Assembly (NCBI GenBank): GCA_038049695.1
Contig: CP142455.1
Coordinates: forward strand, 31,781,501-31,845,500
Source: Cinnamomum chago
Taxonomy: Eukaryota > Streptophyta > Magnoliopsida > Laurales > Lauraceae
DNA: 64,000 bases
Reading direction: 5' to 3'
The notes beneath the pieces were generated by a model. It did not search any database, was not told where the DNA came from, and saw only the letters and a list, made by a program, of their open reading frames with translations. Position 1 is the first letter of the stretch; the number at the start of each line of letters is the position of its first letter. The translations under genes and the position numbers were made by a program. Below, in pieces: positions 38,601 through 53,600 of this stretch.

Positions 38601-41600
38601 GTACCAATTGACGGTAAAATCTTATTGCCATGGTCTTATTTGATAGACAGGAGGATGCAGGGGGTTTTCTGCAAGTACGGAACATTCCTGCAGAAATTCC
38701 AGCAACCAGACTATTATCTGGACATCATTCAGATGGGCTTGAATAGAACCGAAGTCTCCCGACCACATACAGAACTTACAGAAAATTCTGATTGGCTCAA
38801 TAATTAAGGATGGAAAGACTGAGGAAGTTGAACATAGGATAACAACGGGATGGTTTAAGTGGAGACTTGCTTCTAGAGTGCTTCATGATCGGCACCTTAG
38901 ATGCACGGATACTTCAAAATGGGCAATGTATCATGTCCGATACTTGTACTACACTTTTTATGTGTACCCGCCGTGTCTATGGCATGTCCTTGCCGTGTCC
39001 ATCTATATCTGGGTATCATACATCGGCACATACCAACAAGATTGAAGGGAAGATTTTACAAGATACAATTAGACTTGCAATGACCTATAGAGCAAAATGT
39101 TGGTCAATCAACAAGCAACACATGTACAAACTGAGTGTAGCAAAAATGAGTATGTTGAGATGGATGTGTGGTAAAACTAGGAAAGATGGAATCAGAAAAG
39201 AGGAAAGATGGAATCAGAAAAGAGCACTTTCGGATGCATTTAGGGGTAGCATCAATAGGTGATAAATTTAAGAGAGACTCGTTTGAGATGGTCTGGACAT
39301 TTCCAATGCAGGCCAACAAACACCATCGAAGAAATGTTTTTCTATGTAGGAAAAAGGTCCACCAAGGAAGAGAGGTACGCCAAAGAGGACATGGATGGAA
39401 GCAGCAAGAGGATTTGGCTAAGGATGAGGATTTGGCTAAGGATAGATAGGAATCGAGAGACAGAACTCATGTAGCCAACCCCAACATAGTTGGGACATGG
39501 CCTTAATGATGATGTTGCACCTGCGCCTGGTCAACCATAAATGAAGTCTTTACTGATGGGGCCCACTAGTCTAGATGGTGGCCCCTATAGGATCCACAAT
39601 TAAAGACGACCAAAAGAGGTCAAAACTGAATTCCAGACATCTTTAAGTTTTTGTTTCTTTTACTTGGTTAAGCAGGACCCACACAGTTAGAAAGATTTTA
39701 ATTAAATTGATAATGGTTGGATAGATGAGATTGTTCTTCGGCTTTATTACAGTTTAAATCTTCTTTAAAAACATATGTTTTGGATTGCAGTTCTGCAGTT
39801 TGAACAAAAGCCTATTTTATGGAATATTTTGCACTCTTCTGCATTGGATTGTACCCCTTGGGACTGAAGCCTTCAGTGGATTATCCAGAGATTTGAGTGA
39901 GTACTCTTTGTTTAATCCAGAGATTTGAGTTAATCACCTTATTTTCCTGCATTGAATTCTGTCGACTGGGTTTGAATAGAAATTTTGATTTTCCAAGTAA
40001 TTGGCTTCCACTTTGGCTGCATCACATCACAACCAGACAGTGTGGTCCAGTTTTTAAGACATTAATTTCTTTTATATCGGTAACAAAACTTATATTAAGA
40101 AACATAGGAGGGATATTCTGGACCCCCACACCCCGCAAAAAAAAAAAAAAAAGAGGGAAGGTACAAAAGCGTTATACCAAAGACCCTCTCAATACAAGGT
40201 AAAACCAAACAACCAACCTCGCATCACATACCAATGAAAGGAACATTGATATTATAGTTGTCAATTGAGTTTCAGACCTGTTTTGGTCTGGCCCCAAAAC
40301 TGAAATGTTTTGGCCGATTTGGAATTTCAAAAAATGTCTCGGATATATGTTTCAAAAAAAATCTAATATAAAACAAATATTAAAGTCTAAAATGACAGAG
40401 ATTGATAGGGCCCTATTTTTATTTAGGGTTAAATTTGAGTAGAGCAACCTGTTAGAGACATAGTCAGCAAGGGTTATATTTATTATTACACTGAAATTTG
40501 ACTAGACCCATGTATTAGTGGGGCATTTAATTTTAAATATTCTGATTTTTAACAGGTGAGCTCCATTGTAGAGCCCACGAAATTGAAAATGTTACAAAAC
40601 GAAAAACGGTGGAGCCCATCTACTAAAAAGTCAAAACCCCTGTAAAGGCCAAGGTCGAGCCATTGTAAGGCTGCGATGGCTATGACGGCAGCGATTGCGT
40701 CGGCAATGGTTGCAAGCAACTGAGACAGTGGTGATTGGACAATGATTGCAATGAAGGTGCATCCCCCTCTTCCTCTTTCTTTCTTCTTTTTTTACCTTTC
40801 CTGCAACGAGCCCCTTTCTCTTTTTTATGTTTTTTTAATTTCCGAAAGCCTAGATTTTAGGAATTCCGCCCTAATAGAAAATTTCTGACGGAAATTTTTA
40901 TTTCAGCCAAAATGCTCTGAAATCTAAAACAAAAACTTTTAGGGGGTATTTCATTTCAGACTCTTGTTCGAAATGAAAGTTTTCGTCCCTTTCATACAAA
41001 ACAAAACAAGATTGACAATTATGGTCCGTATCCACTTCTTGCTTAGCTAACGAAACTCTAAGAGGGGGAGGGGGGGGGTTGTGAAATTGAATCAACTTTG
41101 CTGATGCCATTCTCAATCAGTGTTTGGTGTTTCTTTTCAAATTTAAAATGGATTTTATAAAACCAGAATAATCAGGTACCAAAGTGCTCTAATAAAAGTT
41201 CAATCTAGGTAAGACAGTTGACTCTTGAAAACATGACGTTTCCCTTCTTTTCCCCCTTCTTAATACTAAAAAAAAAAAAATTTAAAAATGGACTTTGAAT
41301 TGTGTGTGTAGGTGGCTGGGTTCCAATCCCTCTCAAGTAGAGTACACTTGGTCAAGCTGCATGGGAATCGGCTGAGTCACACCTTAGAGCCTAAGATAAT
41401 TGAACAAATATTAAATTATATGGAAAAAATCTAAAAAATAAGGCCCTAAAAGTATAAAATCCAAGACTTTTCATAATTTAGTTAGTATGAACGAATTCAA
41501 GTATAGACAGGTATTGTCATTTACTTTTCACCCAATTGAATGAAAGATCAGTATCAAATATCCCTGCAAGCATTCCAATTCCCAAAACTTCTTGCGACAC

Positions 41601-44600
41601 CATGCATAATAGAGGCTGACAATGTCGAGCTGAGGGTGTTTGAAAGAATTTGTGGAACATTGTAAGCAACCATGAATTTATTTCTTCCAAGAAGATTGTA
41701 AGCAACATGCATTTCTTTCTTCCAAGAGAACATTGACAAAGAAACCATGTAATTAATGGACAAAGAAGCCACTGAATTAAGGATTTAAGCCACTTATTAA
41801 AGGAAAATATGAGAGGAGAAGTGGCAACTACATTCACTTCAAATGACCAAAAATAACAGCCACAAGTTCAGACTGAGATTCTTGCAAAAAGGGCTTGCTA
41901 CACAAGCCACTCATACTACCACATTTCCATGTGGCCAGCCAGACGTGGATGTGGGTGCCAGTTGCAACATCCAAACCGTACAGCAGGTGCATCAGGATGT
42001 AGATCACCAAGCCAAAAAATCAGGACAATGGGCCAACATGTTTAGGAAAATGTGAGGTCTATGTGCCTTGGCTGTGGACAAATATCCCACATATCCATGG
42101 GGCTGTGGAGATCGGCACGGCAATATAGGCATAAAATATTAGAAAACCTCAATGAAAAATGAAAAATTTATAGATACCAGTTGATCCTGCCGAATGTCAT
42201 CCCCCTTCTTAAATATAACTTTGCAACTTCCACCGCTTGATGTTCGAAAAGTCAGACGCAAAGGATGCAGGGCACTTTTAAAAATTGATGATTCTGACGG
42301 CACGATCCCAGTGATTAGCACATCAGGTGCCAAAGGTGATCTTATTGGCTGTAAGCAAGGGAAGCACAAAGTTTTGAACATGAAAGCAGGATTGAAAGTT
42401 TTAATGCAATGCAGCACCTGATGGTCAACATGTAGTGAAAGATCAACAAATAAGAAACATGAAACAAAAAGAATACCTCTTCAAAATAAGTAAGTTCACT
42501 AAGAAGACCAGAAAGCAGTTGCCTTAGCTTCTCAATTTTCTTCTGGGTTCCGCCGCGTACATTTCTTACATCTCTCATTATAGAACATAGTTGTGCAGTC
42601 AATTCAGTCTGACGCACCAAACTTTGCCACAACTTAAACCCATCTTCTTCTCCATTGACACCAGCTGCCAACTGTTTGAAATGAGATTCTAATAATTTCA
42701 GTAAGGTAACCAAAAGAATTTTATTTTTATCAGGGTAACCAAAAGCTTAAGAAGAAATTTACTTGCACATTTTCAGTTTATGTGAATTCAAGGGTCTAAA
42801 TTATTATTTATCAACTTCAACTCTGGTGCAATTGGTTATTACTGAAAATATAAATCGCAGGGTTTTCATGCATCGGCATGCTTATAGTTTGTAGATAAGC
42901 ATGAGAATATACAGTGTACAATTAAGTGAATGTTCTGACAAGTGCGGGTAGTACATATTAGGTACATACAGCAAACGTAGTTTGTAGTACAGTGCAGTAC
43001 TGTACTATAGTTAGTAAATGTCATCTCAATAGATGATGGATCTGATATAGCCCAGTTGCCTGACCTACCCGGGACCACAACAGAAGAAGAGAAAGGAATT
43101 TAAAATTCCCCAAGCTCACTTCCAGAAATCTCAGAGTAAAAGAAAGAAAATGGATCACAAATCCAAAAATAACAATGCAAAATACTCTTGGGGCTTGTTT
43201 GAATAAAGCTGCAGCATAGGAAAGCAGGAGCAGAAATGGAAATCCAAAAGACCTTTTTTTTTCTTTTGGAGAGGGAGGACTCCTAAATTTGAGGAAGCGC
43301 AGATTTGATTGCTAGTTATTCGTGATTCATCATGGCAACTTATGTTGTACCAAACAAAGCTATTCAGAAAAGTAAGGTCTGTTTCCGTGGAATTCACGGT
43401 GCACACAAACGTGCCCTGAAGAAGTGAAGCTTTCAGCCGTGCACGTTGGGGTCTTTATGCGGCACATTGGAGGCTTGGAAAAATTCTCCTTTTTATGAAC
43501 TAGGGTGTATTAATCTTGCGGATCATACCTTTTACTCATATTTGGTTAGTATGGTAGGAAAGGAATGATAGGTTCTTCCACAAAACATCTAGATCTCAAG
43601 AAGGCATCTTATCTTCAGTTGTGAGGAGGATAGCAAATTGGGATCTGGTTAGGAAAGAGGTAAGGATTTGTGAAATTTAACGTTGATGGCACAGCTAGGG
43701 ACAATCCAGATCCTGAGGGCATTGGAGATTGAAACAACACAAGGAAAAGTTTTGTTCATGTTTGTGAAACATGTGGGCATTATAGACTCTAATGAGGCAG
43801 AGGTTCTAGCTATTTTAGAGGCTCCTATAATCTTCTCATCATTTTTCCATGGACACTTAATTTTGTAAAGCAATTCCTGCAATGCCATTTGATGCGTTTT
43901 TTTCACCAGAGAAACATCCATGGAGATTCCATTTTTATTACAGTGAGATCAAGTTTTGGGCATTTCCGTTTCAATTCGTTTCCATCATGTTGGCCGGCCA
44001 GCTAACAATTTGGTAGATGCTCTTGCCAAACAAGGAGTTGATAAGAGTTATTCTTTTGTTTGCACGTACCTTATACTTGTTTTCTGATGGGTCAGGTATA
44101 TTGCTCCTATACCTAGGCTCTTTGTTGGCTTTTCTCAACTGTTCTAATATATACCACCTTCCTTAATCCAATATATTTACGGTTGCAGATTAAAAATAAA
44201 TCTTTAAGAGTTGTTATAGAATGTGCAACCTTGCACTAAAAACTTGAAACTAGCTCCACGAAGACCAGACTTCAAGCATTCACTTCTGCAGAATCAGAAA
44301 ATAAGGAAATAAACACAACCAGAATCTGCTCTTTCTTTCATTTCATTGAGCTTGCATCAACTAATACATCCAAGACTAGTTACTGACAAACTAGTGGGAA
44401 CTTATACCCATGATATGAACTAATTCTTTTAAACTATTTGACCAATTACATGCAAACATCAACAACTAACACATTCTTCTAAAACAGTAATTATACTTCA
44501 GGCTCTCATAAGACTTTTGACCATTACCTGCTTTTATTCACTAAAACTAGAAGCTAAACAATGAGTGCATGAAAATACTAAACCACCACCACTATTGTGC

Positions 44601-47600
44601 GCACGCAGACACATCCAATGATGAGTTGAATATCTATCCTAGGATGATTTGGATGGGGCCCACAATAAATGTGATGAAATTCTTGATAACAGAGCTCATA
44701 CAATTATATGTTTGACATGAATTTATGATGGAAGGTGTAACCTCTTGAACTACATCAGGATCAGCCTCTTCTTTTTTTTTAAAAATTATAAAGGTAACAT
44801 GAGTCAAATGCAACCACATGATTGTGATAATGAGCACCTTCCCATTGTGCTATGGGTACTTGTCTAGACAATAGATCAGCCACCTCGGTTTGCATCTCTA
44901 CATTCTTCCTCTTTCTTCCCTTCTCTCTTTCAATCTTGCTTCTTTGACCTAGATCTGAAACTTAGTGTGGTATATTGGCATCGTATCGTATCAGGGTCTC
45001 CTCTCAAGGAACACAACAAAGCATCAATCTCTTGTTGTACTAAAGACCATAAAAAAACTCAAGGCTGTCCGTGCAACATGGCTGACAAGCAGACAAAGCA
45101 TCTTCAATCAACACAATACGAGAGGATCATATATTGTAACATCTGCATCATTCAAGAACTAGAGGATACAAAATGACTGGTACTAATTGATGTCAATCGG
45201 CTCGAAAGGCCCTACTTATACGAAAGCACTAAGCAGGGGCAAATCATGGACAACCATATACATGGTTCCAAGGATGCCCAAAAAAACATGATTCCAAACA
45301 AATAACCTCAGCAATTGGATTAAAATAAACATTAAACACTCTAATGAGGAAGTGGGGAATCCACATTGGAAAGCTTAATTTCTTTGAAGTGATAAAAATA
45401 TTAAGAACTCAAAGATTAATGGATAAATAGGATAGATATTGGTGCGATCTAGGGTAGGGAAGCAGAGATTAATTGATCAATATGAGAAATCTCAGTGTAT
45501 TCTAATTTAGGAAACCAGAGTCCAAGACAAAACTGCAGGATTCAACTCAAATCTGAATTTTAAAATCGATTTCAATATCCTGGATAGGTGCAGAACTTGT
45601 ATTAGCTGGACTTTTAGCAAACCTCAAAATTCAAGATTTTTGTCTATGGTTCAAACAGACTCAACCTGCAGAAAATTTGATGCTGACAGAAAATTTAGAC
45701 TGGAGATCAATTCGAAGGATTAAAAACTTAACCCAAAACCCTAGAGCAACCTGTTTATATGGTTCCTAGGAGAGTCTCAAAGTACTGGCTAAATCACGCT
45801 GCAAAAAATAGGCCGGAAACAGGTTAAGGGACTAAAGCAGAAATCCGGTTAATACAGTTTCTGCAATAAGATCGGCAGGAATTCCATAATGCAATTAAAC
45901 CAATAGCACATGTCATTCAATAACAATCATGGACCAAATATCGGCCGACATGTACTGCATCAGCCAACGAATTGGACGAGTCACTTCTGCACTGCTCTTT
46001 GCAAATCACCGGCATTCACATGTGTATTAGAGCACAATGACTGATAGATAGGGTGGATCGGCCCGATATGCATCGTAATAGAATGGCTGATACTAATGCG
46101 CATCGTAATAGACCCGATATGACTGGTGGCTCTTCCAATCCACAAAACCAACGAAAAACACTTCAGTTCGAAGAACTAAAGTCAATACGCAAGCTGTATT
46201 GCTTGAGCGTTTTCCTTTAAGCTTTAAAAAATCCTGAATTTGAGCTAACTTTTTACGTTTTTTTTTTTTTTTTTCTGTTTGATAGGGACGATCACAAAAT
46301 TATTCATAATGCATGTTTGAATGAGACTAGTAAATGCATTATTTGGGCCATTTTTAGGTCATTTTGGGTTTTTTCTCATAAATATTTGAGAATTTGTGGG
46401 GATTTTTTAAAAGAATAATTTTTTAATATTTTTATATTAGAAAAATTTATGTGTTCGATAGATCAATCCCTTAGACCTAAGTGTAGCTATTAATTGTAAG
46501 TATCAAGTACTGAGTAGTAACTATTAAAAAAGTAAATGCTATGTAGTACATGATTGATTCTGTGATGAACTGATGATACCACATACTATATCGGTTACTA
46601 AATACTAAATAGTTAAATTTTCTTGATAAAACTGTTTGACCATTAATATTTTATTAGGCCTCAATATAATTAAGTAACATGAATATAGGTTAATAAATAC
46701 ATCAGTACTATTCTTTTAAAGTTATAGAGTAATACAGGACATTCACAATAAAGATCGGTCCAAGAAATACATTTAATTTAGTTGCTAATAAAAAATAAAA
46801 GACAAGTCCTTACAATTTATAATCTTCTGAATTTTTCTAGACTTTCTTTTCAAAAAATTTTTACCTCAAATTAAATTCATGCCAGTAACCTTATGTGTAT
46901 GTTTTGGGGGGCAGCTGATACGCCCTCGTAACTGGTTTTTTGAATAGGTAAATTTGAAATTAGACTGGCTTAATCCTCATCAAAGCAAGCATTCTTTCTT
47001 GAATTTCAAGCTTCCACATGAACAATAGCATCTAATGATCAAAAACCAATAGAAGACCAAATAATCCCAGAGAAAACCTAGGTTCAGTCAAAAACCTAGT
47101 TTATTCAACCAAAGAGTACATAGTATAACTCTTTGAATTGAAACTTTGAAGATAACAGTGTCTACACAAATTATACTAGAAAATGCAACTTAAACCTAAG
47201 CTAATCTTAGTCATCTATCGTCAACATTAAGCTATCAACCATCATAAAGAATGCTACTGATCTTTCTTTAAAGGATTAAAAAGTATTAAATAAACCAAAG
47301 AATAGCTGGTGGCCAACCCTAATTGGATGAGCAATTGGGCCTAATTTGGGCTCTGTACAGCTGGGACTACAGTTAAGGTCTGGTCCCTTTTGAAAACCTC
47401 TGGGTACCAGTTTACACATCAGCATTCAGGGTTCAATAGATTCATCCTACAGAACTAGCATAGAAAGCCTGTGCAATTCATGGGTCACTGTCAAGTGACA
47501 TACGAACTGAATAATAAAGTTAAGAAAACAAAATTAAAATAGAAATTGATCCTTGATGATGATTGCACAATATAAAAGAGACTTAGTATCATCATATTCA

Positions 47601-50600
47601 GGTTGGGTTGCGGAGTTAAACGGTTTAAGACTCGTATTCTATTTTCTCCATTCATTGTTTCTCTTTGGTTTCATCTGTTTACTTTTCTCTATTTTTATTA
47701 CAAACCATATTCAGGAGGGTTGAGAGATCAGGATGAAGTAAAATGTTCAGGGTTTAAACAGTTATAAGTGTCTTATAAACCCATTAAACCCTGCGGCCCT
47801 TAGACAGGTGATTGCAACTATTAGATCATGCACATCCCCCTTCCCCAGTGATTGCTATACATCTAGGTAGACTCCACATCCAAGGTGCAGAGTCATTTGT
47901 GGTCAGTTATGTCACTCTTCTATACTCCTTCATTTGACGCATGTAAGTATCACTATTATTTGATCCAAGTCCAATTGAATGACACTTTGCTTGGATCTTC
48001 AAATGAATGGGTCATTACTTTCTCCTACTGTAAAGGAAAAAATATGCATAAAGACCTATGGGATAAAAGAATCATTGCCATCTCCAAGAAAAAAAAACAG
48101 AGAGAAAAGTAAAGAACCATCACCACTGAAGCCAAAACATAACATATCACACCCTCCTAAGAGGCGGCAAAGTAAAATAAAAAAAATTAAAATTAAATAA
48201 AATAATATATGAGAGAATTAATATTCAGACTAATGAGAGGACAATGAGCCATGTGAAGGGGAAATATTAAGGCAGCATTATTTGAAAGGAGAATAGGGAA
48301 TTCTTGAGGAAGTGTGGTGATTGATTTGTCAAGTTATAAAAAACGGAGATAAAAACATGTATTTGAGACATAACTAGAATATGAAATATGAATGAATTTC
48401 GAGACCCACGTATGATGGGAAACATATAGACGTAGAGATGAGATGATGGAGAGTAAGAAGAGCAAGACAATATAGGAGAGATAATAAGGGGGCCCCTCTC
48501 TTATGCACCAGTCCTTGTGGGGCCCACTTGGGGATAGGAACGCAGGGGGCATTGGATCATCATCCTAACCACTTAATCAACAGCCCACAAGTTTTAACAA
48601 CCAAACGAGTGCACAGTCAATCAACTGGCCCTGTCCATTTGGATGGGCGCCAAACTTGGGATCGGTGACTATCAAGGGGGGTCCTTGTTTCATAGTCCAC
48701 TCAGACGGATCATAAGGTGGGCCCACTAGGTGCGGTCTGCTCAGCGGAGGTTTTCTTTAATAAGAAAAGGCAAAAATATGTGAAAAAAATTAATAAGAAG
48801 GAAAAGGTGGTAAAAACATGAGTGGTCAAAAAACAAAAGGAAAAAAAGTGCGTTTATATATTTAAGGTGTGAATCAATTGATTCAATTAAGTGCCCTTTC
48901 TGGAGAAGAATAACAAGAGATGCCTCGTCTTATAACCTACAAGTCAATATTCTTACCAATAAAAACATGGTTGCCAACGTGGCACTCTAAATAAATAGGG
49001 AAAAATGAGAGAAAATATGAGGTATTTCTTTAAAGAAGAGTATAGATTTTGTTTGCATGATGGGATCCTAAAGACAACTCAAGCAAAGAGCTAAAGAGAC
49101 CAGAATGCCATACTTTCATCATATTGTCCTCCAGAATTTCATAGGTACAGTAAAAACGTTTTGCATAGGCAGGATCATGAAGCTCCACAGTCACGTACCA
49201 GCGAAGAAAGCTAGCCAGCTCAATATTGCTTAGCGCTGTCCAAAAAAATAAAAATAAAAAATAATTTCAAATGCCACAAGATGATGAACTACAAGAAGGA
49301 TTAATCACAGTCTGTATGTGCAAGATGTGTAGACTAATTAAATTTAAGAATGAGTAAGAGTACCGACTTTGTTTTTCCCTAGTACTTTCACCCACACTTA
49401 ATTTTATATGATATTAGAGGTAGTAAAGACGATAATCTGAAAGCCTACTAATCCATTTGATAAAGTTGGCGTTCAAAGAAATAATATAAACAGCAAGATT
49501 GGTGCCAGCTTGGAAATTGGTTGTGCTAATATTGATATATAATGGAAATGCGTCACTACAGTTTGCACATAAAGCATATTTCATACGAAACTCTAAGAGA
49601 GGAGTGGTAAACATACAACGCTGCACAAGGAAATGTGATAGACGAGACTTATCCGACCGCTCAAACCGAAGAGCTTGAACCAATTGGAGTAGGTAGCATT
49701 GCAGCTCTTCATCATCCGCTCGTTCAAGAACACTAACAGCATATGCACGAACCTGCTCAGACAATATTGAAGTTAACACATAAATGATGTAAAAAAATTA
49801 ATTACAAAACAAACTCCATGAGTACTAACTTTTGATGCAATGAAAACCACTACAACAGTAACTATGAGGGGCAATGAAAAGCAGTGAAATAGATTCCATG
49901 TACACCAAACAACTGTTTTCAAGAACATTTGGGTGTTATCCCTCGAGGTTCACCTCAGGGCATGGCATTGCAAAGATGTCCCCGCCTGAAGGTTGGCTTG
50001 CATTTGAGGCTTATGCCTCACTGTACAAGGCATATTCACAAGGCATATTCAGAGAGTCAGCCAAGTCTGCGCTTCAATGACGCTTCATGAGGAGGGCTTA
50101 TGCTCCATTAAAACATCATATTTTTATGAAAAAGAGGAACAACCTGTAATTCTAAAATATTGTTTTCTTTTAAAATTTAAGATTATTGTAAGTAGTGTTA
50201 ACTTAAGTCAACCCTATTTAACACATAAAAAGGCTTAAAACACCCAAACTTCGATTATTTCCTATTTATATCAATTTATTCGATATTTATTTATTTATGT
50301 ATTCATTAAAAAGAGTGTGCACGTGAGGATTTACAGCCCATGTTTTGTGAAACTGAAATGACTCACTTCACAAACATTGCAGCAAGTTTAAAATTTTGAA
50401 ATGTAAAGAAAATGTCCATCCAAATAGATTTCCTTTAGCAAGCAGAACCCCTACTTTCAGTTCATTTGTTGGAAGAAATCTGAACAATTGTATGTGCCCT
50501 TTCCTTAAATAATAAAGAGAAAATATGCATACAATTGAGTGTTTTAAACACACTATGAATCATTGGCAAGTATTACAAGCATGGTTCAAAATCATGATTG

Positions 50601-53600
50601 AGGTGGGTGTCACAGTCAACCTTGAAAACCGATATAACGATGCAGTACATCCTGTTGGCGGCTGTTACGAGCCCATCATGGAGTGAGTTTTTGTGCCCTC
50701 AAAAGTCTTAAAAAATATCCAAAAAATCCAAAATATTGGAATATAATTTTCCCCATTAGTGCACATTATAAAAAAAATACCAATTCCACAAAAGATGGCT
50801 TAAAGTCTATCGAGATCTCTGTTGACATGATATGGCCGCAGTTGGACCTTCCCAACAAGTTGCATGATCTGTTTGAGGCTGACAGCATTGCAGTGGGTTC
50901 CTCTATGGGGCAGAGTTATGTGGCTTTTTTTTTTTTCTGGCCATTTGTGTCCTATAGAAGGAGCGGACCCTAATGTACTTCCTCAGTGGCATCTTTGCTA
51001 GAGAATGTGAGCTCTCTTGTTTTCTCATGGGCCTCTACTCTTCCGTGACACTCCTATAGTTACCACTCATAGATGCTCGCATGAGGTGACATTCTCATCA
51101 GCGCCCATCTCCCGTAGCCTCCTGAGATGGTGCCCTCCACCATCGAGCTTCTATAAGCATAATTTTGATGAGAACACAATTAGTACTCCGAGCTTTGCAG
51201 GTATAGATATTCTCTCCTTCTCCAGCCCAGCTGGCTTCTGCTCTATCAACAAGGTGGAAATAGAAGCTATGTAGCTTTTTAGTATATTGCTCTTGTGCTG
51301 TTTAGCTCTTCTCAAAAAAAATTTCCTAACATACTGGATCCAATCAGATATATCAAATCTATGTCATTTTGGTATTTAATATATCTATTTGTCTGCTTTT
51401 AGCTAGCTATCATCTTATCTCTTACTTCAAATGCCAGGGATACTGGTAACCATAATATGTTGGCCACTACATAGATATTTAACTTCGATTAGTAGAAATT
51501 TTAGACCATAAATTGAATGCTATAATTGAACCTCAACAAATTCAATAGTTTAGCTCCTAGACATTCATATTGCAATCCTGGACGTACAAGATATTCAATA
51601 CATACCTATATATTACTTTTTTTATAGAATATACGGATATATTAGTTGAGAAAGCAAATCAATATCGTAATCTAATATTATCTATATTGTAGATTGTTTT
51701 TCATTTTTTGTCGTACAAAAATTCTCCTCAGTAACTGATTCGTATCATTCCCTGGATAAGCTATACTACACTTTTGATCCTGATATTTTGAATGGTGTTT
51801 TAACATCAATTTGCTCAGTACAAAATTTTGACTAGATTGAGATGGCTTTAATGAACAAGCTAAACTGACATGACGATGAAACTAGAGGAAGACTGATTGT
51901 ACTAGAAAAAAATACTATCAAGTTATGTGACAATCAACCTCAATACAAAATTTTGACTAGATTGAGATGGTTCTAACATTCATTTGATGTTGGATAATAC
52001 TTATATAATTAGCAAACTGGTTAGAGCAGCAAATTACGTATTTTATAGGTAGATACTTGCCTCTTCACTCTCAAAAACAGGAGACAGAAGCTCTAATGCA
52101 TCTGTAACGTCAATGGTTTCCCATCTCCCCATCAAATCTAATGCTTGTTTTGCTTCCTGTAACAAATTAGTAAATGAATCTTCCTGGATTAAGAATTGAA
52201 ATTCTATATCCACATAATGGGAGAAACAATCAACACAATGACCTGAACATCGCTCCATTCAACACATCGAAGAAACTTGGTGAGTGCCCTCTTCTCTGAC
52301 ATCAATGAAAAACGGAATTTCCATAATAATTGCCTCTCATCACCACTGAGTGTTCGTGTTGGGGGATACTTAAGTATTCTTTGTATCGACCTTAAAACAC
52401 AAATGAGCATAGTTAATTAGCTTTTCATCCATAGCAACCATGCAAAAAGCACAGTGCATTAGCATTAACATAGAAAATGAAAATCGCAAGCACAAATATA
52501 GTTCATAGTTAGAAATTCAAAATCTAAAGTGGTATATAAAAGCAAACAAATAGGCGTCCCCAGATTCATGGGTTAAGAATGAGGTAACGATAACGATAAA
52601 ACAATTAAAATTACTCCACTCCAGTATTTGTAATTATTTGCTAAAAGGATTATTATATAACTGCCATTAAACTACAGATGTAAGCTCCTCATGTGTCTAT
52701 AAACTATTACTTTTTATTTATATAAATATATATTCTGTAATATCTAAAGTCTAAACAATAATACCACATTTGAAAAACAAAATATTTTATATCCATCCAT
52801 TTTTTTCATAAATACCAATATAGGATTATTTTCTACTAAAAGAGGTACCACTCACAGCCTGCATGAGAGAAAAAAATCTAAGCCCCTTGTAGAACCCACT
52901 TGGATGCATGCCAATAATGGGAGGATAGTGTGATGGAAAGGTCTCATCATGGATATGATTTTGGGAAAAAATCATCTCAATTAGATCATCACAACCAGTG
53001 ATTTAGGGGCCTTAAATCATTTCTTAAGTTACATTTTTTTTTATGAAATCCGATCCAATGGTAAGTATAATGTAGACTAGTGTCACATTAAGATAAGTGT
53101 CAATTCAAGGGGGTTTAGTGAGGGGGTTGAAATGTAGGGCAAACCCATAGTCCCCATGGGTCAACCAACTCAACCAGTCTCTAGGCCCAATTCAATCCCC
53201 AATCATTATATATGGTTTCATTTATTTTATTAATTGAGTTGTTAGTAGGGCCTACAAGTCTTTATTTTATTAATTGAATAATGCAAGCAGGGTCTAAACT
53301 CCAAAGTTTTTATTTATGTGTTTTATCCTGGCCATCAATATGCTTAGATAGTCTAGGTTAGTTTTAGGGTTCCTTTTTTCCTATATAAGTAAAGCTGCTT
53401 GGCTTAGACAATTGTTAATGATTAATGGAAAAAAAAAAAATGAGTGCTTTTGGGATCTTTCCCAAGTTCCCTTCGAGTTCTCTCCAAATTCTCTTTGCCT
53501 CCTGGATTGGAGTTTGGCGCAAGGCCAATGTTCAAGTAATCCCTAATTACCCTTTTCCTTCCATCATCTTCTATCCTGCCTGATGCAGCCAGGAAAGAGG

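Larger units (their letters stand above)
37682..42177. other. VPS34 intron with a split RTE LINE fragment
   Basis: 4496 bp. The RTE fragment lies at 38786-39515. The rest, including a C/G-run near 41060 and poly(A) near 40140, shows no gene. Confidence 0.85.
42672..49113. other. Longest fully contained VPS34 intron (6442 bp)
   Basis: Holds a LINE RNase H tail near 43520-44080 and a fold-back family member near 48490-48730. Between 44100 and 48480 I see only AT-rich DNA and short repeats, with no gene. Confidence 0.85.

Noticed and set aside
49612-49618. Donor GTTGTA for the VPS34 exon ending FLVQ
   Set aside because: Using it would give a Pro in place of the conserved Arg-x pair; GTATGT four bases... 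further downstream restores the family sequence and is a better plant donor.
49870-50100. Possible exon or SINE with GAGGCTTATGCCTCA
   Set aside because: It contains a short palindrome typical of dispersed plant repeats, but no ends, tail or internal promoter boxes could be supported.
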